Of a stretch of 40,601 nt of DNA, positions 17,646-23,388 are shown piece by piece (the stretch's first letter is position 1; the number at the start of each line of letters is the position of its first letter). The notes under the pieces are model-generated. The model saw only the letters and a program-made list of their open reading frames with translations. It did no database searches and was not told where the DNA came from. This DNA is from Deltaproteobacteria bacterium (GTDB lineage: Bacteria > Desulfobacterota > DSM-4660 > Desulfatiglandales > HGW-15): contig JAFGFY010000070.1 in the NCBI GenBank assembly GCA_016930795.1, positions 1 through 40,601 of the forward strand, in the 5' to 3' direction. A program made the position numbers and the translations under genes.

Positions 17646-18166
17646 GTTTTCCCCTTTCGATTTATTCGACTTCACCAGTACACCGACGGCTTAAGGCACC
17701 GTTATGAAATAATACATCTGACAACCTGTCGTCAAGACAAGGATTATTTCAACACGATACATATGATGGAATCCGGAGGGCCAGTCGGAAAGACGATTAC
17801 TGAGAATTCGGCGGGTTACGGATGCGTTCGGATCCGTATATTGGAAAAGACAAAGCTTACTTCCAATAATCGAAAGGAAAGCCAACGGCTTTTTTGGTGG
17901 AATATCAAAAGGATTTTCGTCTTTGTGGTATGATTCAGAACTCGCGGCTTTAGTAGCATAATACTCTTTTATCAAAGGCTTGGCTGTAAGTGTGAGTTCC
18001 AGAAGGTGAATCATGTGAACACTGTAGGATGAGGCGTATCCTATGCCTTTGATCCATATAAACTGAAAAACATCCCAAAAATCTTTAGATCTGAGTAGGA
18101 TTTGGAAATGACTCAAGGTAATCCAAAGGCATCACTATCAATGCTCATAATGGGTTTTCTTTGTAG
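17646..18166. other. dctP upstream region with operator-like palindrome
   Basis: This stretch holds no gene I accept. At 17719-17734 the sequence TGACAACCTGTCGTCA is a near-perfect inverted repeat (TGACRAC-CT-GTYGTCA), about 75 bases ahead of dctP. It is a plausible operator. No GG-N10-GC sigma-54 promoter was recognised. A leftward open frame of 141 codons (17691-18116) lacks an ATG and a convincing sequence character. Confidence 0.35.
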
Positions 18167-18231
18167 TGCTAACAGTCGAGCTAAGCCGGTTGCGGAGCAG
18201 GTCGGCTTGAGTGATTTGTTCGGCGTTAGGC
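18167..18231 (-). repeat. attC-like site after the antiporter gene
   Basis: Read on the minus strand it starts with GCCTAAC, a perfect RYYYAAC box that contains the antiporter stop codon, and ends with GTTAGC. Between them CAAGCCG and CGGCTT pair as the inner L boxes around a 14-base loop. The order and spacing match short integron recombination sites of the aadA type. Length is 65 bases. Confidence 0.65.
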
Positions 18232-19392
18232 GGTTTCCTTTACCCGCCGGAGTGCCAGTCGCGTCATCGGTGGCCCCACGATTTCGAACACTACGGTGGA
18301 AGCCAGTACGACCGATAACAACACTTCTGCGCGCTCGGGGAACTGCTGGGCGGCAACGAGCGCCATACCCACGGCGACGCCTGCCTGGGGCAACAATGCA
18401 ACGCCCATCCAACGGCCCGTACCCTCCGGCATGGCTCGCCACCGTGCGCAGACAGAGGCGCCCAGCAGGCGTCCGGCGACCCGAGAGACGACATATGTAG
18501 CGCCTAGCCACCCTACTGCCGCCAATGCTTCCAGTTCCAGCGCCGCTCCAGCGAGCAGGAAGAAGACGAGCATGAACGGCCACTGGATGTGCTCGATAGC
18601 GTGGAACGGCCGATCGTGGTGCTTGGCCAGATTGGCCACCGCAGTGCCCATGACCACGGCGGCAAGCAGGAAAGACACCTCAAGCCAGCGGGCTGCGCCC
18701 AGGCATAAGAAGACGAGCCCCAGCGCCTCGGCCACGGTCGGGTCGCCGGGCGAGATTCGGCCGGTGGTGTAGGCCGCCGGGATGCCCAAGAGCACTCCAA
18801 CGAACAATGCACCGCCGATATTCCACGCCCCGTGGGTCAGCGCGTTCATCCCGTCACCGCCATCAAGCATCGCCGCCGCAGCCAACAGCAGACTGAACGT
18901 GAGTACCCCCCAGGCGTCGTCCACCGCCACCACACCTAAGAGGGTCTCGGTGAACGGCCCCTCGGCGCCGCTTTCTCGCACAACATCGGTCGTAGTCGCC
19001 GGTGCTGTTGCTGTCGCCAAGCCGCACAGCAGTAACGAGAGACCGAGGTCGTCGGTCAGGAGCCAAACGGCGGCGAACACCAACGCGGCGGTCATGCCGA
19101 CAACCGCGAGTGACAAGGCTAGGACGTCAGTCCCGTGGCGTTTCAGAGTCATGCGGGTCAGGTGGCCCCCCAGCAGGAACCCGACCATGGTCAGGGCGAC
19201 TTGGGAAACGACGGTAAACCACTCCGTTCCGGCAGGGTCTAGCCAACCCAGCAGTGACGGGCCGAGGGCCACGCCGGTGATGATTAACAGCGTCACCCGG
19301 GGAATCGGTGTGTGCCGGCCCAGCGATTCCGCTGCCAGGCCGACCAGGAAAATAATTCCCAAAAGGAGTAGCATCGAGGTCGTGGAAGTCAT
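18226..19392 (-). CDS. Cation:proton antiporter (CPA2/KefB-like) on a cassette
   Basis: This 388-residue integral membrane protein has about twelve hydrophobic segments and no soluble C-terminal domain. It would exchange Na+ or K+ for protons. Landmarks are PRVTLLIITGVALGPSLLG, VGFLLGGHLT (membrane re-entry region), TATAPATTTDVVRE and the paired acidic residues VVAVDDAWG that carry ions. The C-terminal part has GVALLPQAGVAVGMALV. Codons and bases are clearly richer in G+C than the neighbours on both sides. CAGGAG precedes the ATG. The TAA stop lies inside the GCCTAAC box of an attC-like site, the usual arrangement in integron gene cassettes. Transfer from another lineage is the likely origin. 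Confidence 0.85.
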   Translation of the reverse strand: MTSTTSMLLLLGIIFLVGLAAESLGRHTPIPRVTLLIITGVALGPSLLGWLDPAGTEWFTVVSQVALTMVGFLLGGHLTRMTLKRHGTDVLALSLAVVGMTAALVFAAVWLLTDDLGLSLLLCGLATATAPATTTDVVRESGAEGPFTETLLGVVAVDDAWGVLTFSLLLAAAAMLDGGDGMNALTHGAWNIGGALFVGVLLGIPAAYTTGRISPGDPTVAEALGLVFLCLGAARWLEVSFLLAAVVMGTAVANLAKHHDRPFHAIEHIQWPFMLVFFLLAGAALELEALAAVGWLGATYVVSRVAGRLLGASVCARWRAMPEGTGRWMGVALLPQAGVAVGMALVAAQQFPERAEVLLSVVLASTVVFEIVGPPMTRLALRRVKETA

Positions 19393-19503
19393 AGGTACTC
19401 CTGAGGCCAGATGGTTATATGACGGTGCCGGCGCGGTGCCATCATCCCGCTCATCGTGCTCCCATGGGCCAAGCTATCTTCGGCCCTAGTCGTCTTTGTT
19501 ACC

Positions 19504-19649
19504 GGCTAATGCGAAGTTGAGTCGCTGGAGACGAGCCGTCGGAGCTTTAGCTCCGTAAGGCAAGAAGCCAGTCGATCTCGAATGACTGGTTGGAGCCGCC
19601 TGCGGCGACAACCAGGAATTGAGAGCGAAGGCTCAACTCCGCGTTGGCG
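19504..19649 (-). repeat. Long attC-like inverted repeat
   Basis: Minus-strand ends are CGCCAAC (19649-19643) and ATTAGCC (19510-19504), with inner arms GAGTTGAG and CTCAACTTC pairing. Inside are further stems: CTGGTTG/CAACCAG with GCCGC/GCGGC (about 19585-19615), and GGAGC/GCTCC around TTTA (about 19540-19553). At 146 bases it would be a long attC. The usual G at the crossover is A here. A structured RNA is the main alternative. Confidence 0.4.
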
Positions 19650-19672
19650 GTTTCCGCGTAGCGGAAACCGCC
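19646..19672. repeat. Perfect 12-bp palindrome with GTA loop
   Basis: GGCGGTTTCCGC (19646-19657) and GCGGAAACCGCC (19661-19672) pair perfectly around GTA. It bridges two attC-like sites. The same GTA loop closes the inner stem of the element at 12712-12736. No T-run follows on either strand. Confidence 0.7.
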
Positions 19673-19741
19673 AATGCGATGACTCACCGGTGTGAGTGGA
19701 GTGCCAGCGGAACTCACATCCGGTGCATTCAGTTGTTGGCC
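19670..19741 (-). repeat. attC-like site overlapping the antitoxin stop
   Basis: On the minus strand it runs from GGCCAAC, which lies in the last antitoxin codons, to GCATTGGC. CACCGG/CCGGTG and GTGAGT/ACTCAC form the inner stem, with unpaired bases on one side, as in attC sites. Length is 72 bases. The crossover G is A here, so its activity is doubtful. Confidence 0.5.
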
Positions 19742-20037
19742 GCCTCTTCCGCGTGGAGGGCATCAAGGACTGCAGTTGGGTTCCTGGATGCGACACGCAG
19801 CAATGCCTTGGCTGGACCCTCTGGTTTTCTTCTCCCTTGTTCCCAATTTTGTAGAGTTCGAACGCTCACTCCTATCATGAGGGCGAATTCGTCCTGGGAG
19901 ACTTTGAGCTTTTTACGCACGGTCTTGATTTCGGGCGGTTTGATTTCATAAACACGGCTCGGCTTCCTATGCCCAGTCTTGATCTCCCCAGCTTCCTTGA
20001 CGCTGGCGAGCAGTTTTTCGAAATGCTTTTTCTTCAT
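19729..20037 (-). CDS. XRE-family antitoxin (NadS/HigA-like)
   Basis: This 102-residue protein is the DNA-binding antitoxin of a type II toxin-antitoxin pair. A short N-terminal toxin-binding part is followed by a Cro/C1-type helix-turn-helix (about residues 35-90: VRKKLKVSQDEFALMIGVS, VRTLQNWEQGRRKPEGPAKALL), close to the NadS type. Its ATG overlaps the toxin TGA (ATGA), and AAGGAG lies inside the toxin end, so the two are translationally coupled. The order is toxin first, as in HigBA. It probably represses the promoter at 20355-20382 by binding the palindrome there. The stop lies within an attC-like site, which suggests the pair is a mobile cassette. Confidence 0.88.
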   Translation of the reverse strand: MKKKHFEKLLASVKEAGEIKTGHRKPSRVYEIKPPEIKTVRKKLKVSQDEFALMIGVSVRTLQNWEQGRRKPEGPAKALLRVASRNPTAVLDALHAEEAANN

Positions 20038-20348
20038 GTCAAGAACTCCTTTACCATTTTCCGGAGCAACTTCAGTTGATCCGGCGTCAGGTCTTCTTGT
20101 TCAGTCTTTCGGTATGGAAACAGCATGAAAATGGTGTCCGGAGGATCCCAATAATAGATGACTCGCAAGGACGCCCGTTTGCCGGAACCGGGAAGATTCC
20201 AGCGGATCTTCCGCAAGCCTCCACTCCCTCGGATTACCTTCCCGGCCTTCGGCCGCAGCATTAAAACCGACTGAAGCTTCTGGTAGCTCTCATCCGGAAG
20301 GATGTCGGTGATTTCCTTTGTGAAGATGGAGGTCTCGATGAAAATCAT
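20034..20348 (-). CDS. RelE/HigB-like toxin
   Basis: This 104-residue protein has the look of a RelE-superfamily ribosome-dependent mRNA interferase paired with a NadS-type antitoxin. It opens MIFIETSIFTKEI, then LRPKAGKVIRGSGGLRKIRW, RASLRVIYYWD and FMLFPYRKTEQEDLTPDQLKLL, which are the usual strands and final helix. The ATG at 20348 is preferred over an in-frame ATG at 20366. The -10 box at 20360-20355 would lie inside the longer version, and transcription should begin almost exactly at 20348, giving a leaderless message. The toxin precedes the antitoxin with a 4-base overlap. It is on the same strand as the antiporter cassette. Confidence 0.85.
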   Translation of the reverse strand: MIFIETSIFTKEITDILPDESYQKLQSVLMLRPKAGKVIRGSGGLRKIRWNLPGSGKRASLRVIYYWDPPDTIFMLFPYRKTEQEDLTPDQLKLLRKMVKEFLT

Positions 20349-20354
20349 AAAGGC

Positions 20355-20382
20355 AGTATACGCCATTGGCGTATTTTGTCAA
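20355..20382 (-). promoter_or_regulatory. Toxin-antitoxin promoter with built-in operator
   Basis: On the minus strand TTGACA (20382-20377) and TATACT (20360-20355) stand 16 bases apart. A perfect inverted repeat ATACGCC-AAT-GGCGTAT (20374-20358) fills the spacer and overlaps the -10 box. Antitoxin binding there would block RNA polymerase, the usual autoregulation. Confidence 0.75.
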
Positions 20383-20406
20383 GAGGGATCTGATATCCAA
20401 TAGCTT

Positions 20407-20470
20407 GGCCAACATTGCCGATCACCAGGCGCACGGTTTTTCGCGCACCGGTGTATTGGCCTGGTTAGGT
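20407..20470 (-). repeat. attC-like site upstream of the toxin-antitoxin cassette
   Basis: Minus-strand ends are ACCTAAC (20470-20464, a perfect RYYYAAC) and GTTGGCC (20413-20407, one mismatch to GTTRRRY). Between them GCCAATACACC pairs imperfectly with GGTGATCGGC, and GCGC with GCGC around a short loop. Length is 64 bases, nearly the same as the site at 18167. A decayed reading frame ends with its TAA on the first base of ACCTAAC. Confidence 0.5.
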
Positions 20471-20721
20471 TACTTATTCATATGAATTTTAAAGGCCTCA
20501 AATATTCCGTCTTTCGGAAAAATGTACTTCATACCCTCTTCAGTCTGTAACTACTTTTCCACAAAGACTTTTCAACCCTCAAATGTAACGATCCCCATAT
20601 GGGACAAATGCATCCATTTTCTGACGCCAAAAGTTGTCATACCCATTTCGTAGTCTTTATCGATGTAACATGAACAACTAAAACTCGAATGGAAATATCG
20701 CAATCCCAAGATAACACTCAA
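20470..20721 (-). pseudogene. Possible remnant of a cassette gene
   Basis: One minus-strand frame runs from 20721 to the TAA at 20472-20470. It contains plausible coding text (DKDYEMGMTTFGVRKWMHL, then EEGMKYIFPKDGIFEAFKI). It is broken by an in-frame TGA (20574-20572) and TAG (20553-20551). The final TAA abuts an attC-like box, as in intact cassettes. The frame is short and no family is recognised, so this may be chance. Confidence 0.25.
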
Positions 20722-20743
20722 TTAATCATGCATGATCAAGGGG

Positions 20744-21046
20744 TTACAGTTGCCTCGTGCTCATGATCGTCAACAGTGGCAGATAAGCCTCGGCTCTCTT
20801 CGAAAAAGCGAAGTGATCATAACCTTTCGTATACACGAGCGACATGAAGCGGTCTATCGGGGAAACCCTGATTTTTGGGGTGATGTTCCTGACTGACTGT
20901 GATCGGCTCTGATCACAGAGATCCTTAAGGTATTCGAAAGAATCATGGGCTCTAAAAACGTGATAGGTGCTTTCAATGTTATTGAATGTCATCCCAATGA
21001 AGCGCCCCGCCGCAAGCAGCGGAGTATCAAACTCGATGCTTCGCAA
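20744..21046 (-). CDS. Doubtful small hypothetical protein
   Basis: This frame encodes 100 residues from a TTG, with GGAAG eight bases upstream. It has no signal peptide, membrane segment or recognisable motif. It lies between the cassette region and the gene at 21156, on the same strand. Nothing else occupies the space, but the evidence for a real gene is weak. It could be decayed sequence. Confidence 0.22.
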   Translation of the reverse strand: MRSIEFDTPLLAAGRFIGMTFNNIESTYHVFRAHDSFEYLKDLCDQSRSQSVRNITPKIRVSPIDRFMSLVYTKGYDHFAFSKRAEAYLPLLTIMSTRQL

Positions 21047-21110
21047 TAATTGGCTTCCTTACATTTGGGAGATGTCTTTCAGCTAAATGCAGGGATCTTC
21101 AATACGGCTA

Positions 21111-21140
21111 ATACATCAATGAACTTAGGTGGGGATCGGA
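21111..21140 (+). repeat. Direct repeat copy A
   Basis: The 30 bases ATACATCAATGAACTTAGGT plus GGGGATCGGA match 21889-21918 at 26 of 30 positions in the same orientation. The two copies bracket the gene at 21156-21527 and about 780 bases in all. Confidence 0.55.
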
Positions 21141-21155
21141 GATACCAAAGATGGT

Positions 21156-21527
21156 TTAATGAACGGATTCTTCGCAGCAACGGATGATTTGAAACCGCAG
21201 AATTCGGCTGGTCACAACGCTGTTCTCAAACTCCAGATGCAATCCATGGGCTGCTAGAATGTCTTCTTTGATGGCATGTCCACCCCAAGTACAGCCATTG
21301 ATCCCAATATTGATCGGCGACAAACCATGGAGATCGAACCAGCCTCCAGTGACAGTATAAAGGCCTTGCTCGAAAGAATGGATGACGTAAGTAGAATTTC
21401 TTGTGGTGACAACCAACCGGTCGCCAAATTCCAACTCACTCTTGTATACCGCTTCCAACCGGTCGGTATCGTCGACAATACCGCCCAGTGTACGGTATCG
21501 AGTCATGGTTTGTTCCGCATCCGACAT
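21156..21527 (-). CDS. Conserved hypothetical protein
   Basis: This 123-residue cytoplasmic protein is preceded by AGGAG six bases before its ATG. A beta-rich core is visible: EFGDRLVVTTRNSTYVIHSF, YTVTGGWFDLHGLSP, INGCTWGGHAIKEDILAAHG and FENSVVTSRILRF. The CTWGG and GWFD segments look conserved, and I have seen similar unnamed proteins in other bacteria, but no function is known to me. It is a single-gene unit, bracketed by the direct repeat at 21111 and 21889. The palindrome TTGTG-TAA-CACAA (21596-21608) lies about 70 bases upstream and could be an operator. Confidence 0.68.
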   Translation of the reverse strand: MSDAEQTMTRYRTLGGIVDDTDRLEAVYKSELEFGDRLVVTTRNSTYVIHSFEQGLYTVTGGWFDLHGLSPINIGINGCTWGGHAIKEDILAAHGLHLEFENSVVTSRILRFQIIRCCEESVH

Positions 21528-21595
21528 TCAATACTCCTAAAGATGTTAGCCATAAGAGATATCATGTACAGATGATCAGGGGCAACCTATTTCTC

Positions 21596-21608
21596 TTGTG
21601 TAACACAA
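21596..21608. promoter_or_regulatory. Operator-like palindrome TTGTG-TAA-CACAA
   Basis: Perfect 5-bp arms around TAA, 69 bases ahead of the leftward gene at 21527 and far from the rightward gene at 21974. The rest of 21528-21760 is AT-rich with no gene visible. Confidence 0.3.
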
Positions 21609-21760
21609 AATTCGCTTTGCACTGTAACGTTAGTCTGTAAAACAGTTGAAATCATTGGGATTCATGTAAATGGTGATTTTCCTCAATTTAATCTAAACGG
21701 CATGTGGTTTATTTATCGTCTCACGAAATCCACCTGCTACATGGCGTTATCGCGTTCTTC

Positions 21761-21790
21761 TTGACACACAAGTCAATATTCTCTTATACT
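21761..21790 (+). promoter_or_regulatory. Sigma-70 promoter of the HsdR-N-like gene
   Basis: TTGACA (21761-21766) and TATACT (21785-21790) are 18 bases apart. The -35 box is the left arm of TTGAC-N6-GTCAA (21761-21776), an operator-like inverted repeat. Transcription near 21797 leaves a leader of about 175 bases that includes direct repeat copy B. Confidence 0.6.
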
Positions 21791-21888
21791 AATATCTGAA
21801 AAAGTCATTTCTATCAGCTAATTAACAAGTTCCAAAATCCATTATCCAACTGTCTGTAAGTTCGATTTTCCAGGAGGAATGACGGTTG

Positions 21889-21918
21889 ATACATTAATAA
21901 ACTTAGGTTGAGATCGGA
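21889..21918 (+). repeat. Direct repeat copy B
   Basis: This 30-base copy (ATACATTAATAAACTTAGGT, then TGAGATCGGA) differs from 21111-21140 at four positions. It lies in the leader of the gene at 21974. Confidence 0.55.
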
Positions 21919-21973
21919 TAATTGACTAGGAGAGACAGATTTAAATGTTGTATGTTACCAGATGAGGTGGGCC

Positions 21974-23068
21974 ATGGAGAAAAACATATTAGAGTTTATA
22001 GAGGAAATCCAATCTGACGCGAGATATGATTCCTTTGATGAAGCGGCTGTCAAACAAGGTATTGTTTTAAAGCTTCTTTCACTTTTAGGCTGGGATCCTT
22101 TTGATATCAATCAAATCAAACCGGAGTATGTCGTAGAAGATGGGAGGGTCGATTTCTCATTGCTGCACAAGAACTCCAGTATGGTATTCATTGGTGTCAA
22201 AAAAGGGACAGACGCCCTCACAGAATATCAGGAGGAGCTATCGGATTACGCGGTTCAGGATGAAGTCCCGCTTGTTGTCTTGACCGACGGCATTGTCTGG
22301 TGGTTTTGCCTTCCGCTTTTAGAAGGATCGGCGGAAGAAAAAAGAATCTATGCCATGAATGTGAATGAGCGAAAAGCCGAGGAATTGGCTCAAAGCTTTG
22401 ATATCTTCCTCTCCAAAGAAAATGTTCAATCCGGGAAGGCCGTAAAGGCCGCGGAAGAAATCCATAATGCTAGGAAGAAGCTCCATTTGATAAGGGAGAG
22501 TCTCCCGAAGGCCTGGGAAAAAGTCCTGAGCGAACCGGAAAAATGGCTTCATGAGATTCTGGCGCAAGCGACAAATGAACTCTGCGGATACATGCCGGAC
22601 GAGGAAACAACAAAAAAGTTTATCGCATCGCAAATAGATGCTAAGGCGGCCATCGCCGGTATTCTAAAACAGAAAGTGGAGGCTCATCCCGAGCAAGACA
22701 AAGCTATAGCGCCAAAGTCAAAAAAAGCGGCCGTCAAAAAGGACGAATTTAAAGGTAAAAGCATCGTCTCTTTTTCGTTGAAGGGGAAAGAACACAAGGT
22801 AGAGTCTTGGACGGGCATGCTTCTCAAGGTTTGTGAGATTATCGCTCAGGAAAACCAGGACGACTTTGATACGGTTCTGACACTGCTTGGAACGAATAGG
22901 GAGTATTTTAGTCGAAACCCCTATGAATTGCTTACTTGTGAGAAGGTCCCGGGGACGCAGATATATGTGGATGTGAATCTGAGTCCTATAGGAGTGGTCG
23001 TTCTCTCCCACAGGGTCCTCTCATTGTTTGGATACAAGGAGAAAGACCTCTCCGTCAAAACCAAATAG
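21974..23068 (+). CDS. Solitary HsdR N-terminal-domain-like protein
   Basis: This 364-residue protein begins like the N-terminal nuclease domain of type I restriction subunits (VKQGIVLKLLSLLGWDPFD, IKPEYVVEDGRVDFSLL). The PD-(D/E)xK core normally has D...ExK. Here D60 is present, but the last part reads FIGVKK, so Gly replaces the catalytic Glu and cleavage is doubtful. After a helical middle and a Lys/Ala-rich linker, residues about 265-360 form a second domain (WTGMLLKVCEIIA, FSRNPYELLTCEKVPGTQIYVDVNLS). That domain also occurs in standalone members. No methylase or specificity gene is adjacent. The ATG at 21974 has GAGGTGG upstream; an ATG four codons earlier has none. Confidence 0.75.
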   Translation: MEKNILEFIEEIQSDARYDSFDEAAVKQGIVLKLLSLLGWDPFDINQIKPEYVVEDGRVDFSLLHKNSSMVFIGVKKGTDALTEYQEELSDYAVQDEVPLVVLTDGIVWWFCLPLLEGSAEEKRIYAMNVNERKAEELAQSFDIFLSKENVQSGKAVKAAEEIHNARKKLHLIRESLPKAWEKVLSEPEKWLHEILAQATNELCGYMPDEETTKKFIASQIDAKAAIAGILKQKVEAHPEQDKAIAPKSKKAAVKKDEFKGKSIVSFSLKGKEHKVESWTGMLLKVCEIIAQENQDDFDTVLTLLGTNREYFSRNPYELLTCEKVPGTQIYVDVNLSPIGVVVLSHRVLSLFGYKEKDLSVKTK

Positions 23069-23244
23069 TTATTCAGTATAATACTAAGGAGCCTACAAAG
23101 GTAAAACTCGAGAAGGCTATGGAAAAACACATTCTCTCCAAAACGGATTTTATAGGAGTATATCAACGGAATTGAGTTGCATAGGATCTCTTATTCATTA
23201 CTTTATAATATTCAGAGTACCCTTCAAGAAAAATCAAGAGCACC

Positions 23245-23343
23245 TTGACAATTCCATATGGATTATCCTAAATTCTCATTAAATATCGCTGAGTTTTGTT
23301 AATAACCTTTCAATCCCGTTAAATCCCTTCGCGATTTAACGGG
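23245..23343 (+). promoter_or_regulatory. Leader region with weak promoter and hairpin
   Basis: TTGACA stands at 23245-23250 with only a weak -10 candidate (TAAATT) 18 bases on. At 23315-23343 CCCGTTAAATC and GATTTAACGGG form a perfect 11-bp stem with a 7-base loop. It lies 45 bases before the phosphatase-kinase ATG and lacks a T-run, so it could be a leader control element. The rest of 23069-23388 holds no gene. Confidence 0.45.
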
Positions 23344-23388
23344 GCCAACTTGACATCCATCAAAACGCGTCGTTCGGGAGGTGTGACC

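Noticed and set aside
17691-18116. Leftward open frame of 141 codons upstream of dctP
   Set aside because: It starts at TTG without a ribosome-binding site, overlaps the operator-like palindrome, and shows no domain or coding character; it may be decayed cassette sequence next to the attC-like site.
18296-19489. Several long rightward frames opposite the antiporter
   Set aside because: They arise from the high G+C of the antiporter gene; translations are Ser/Pro/Arg-rich without motifs.
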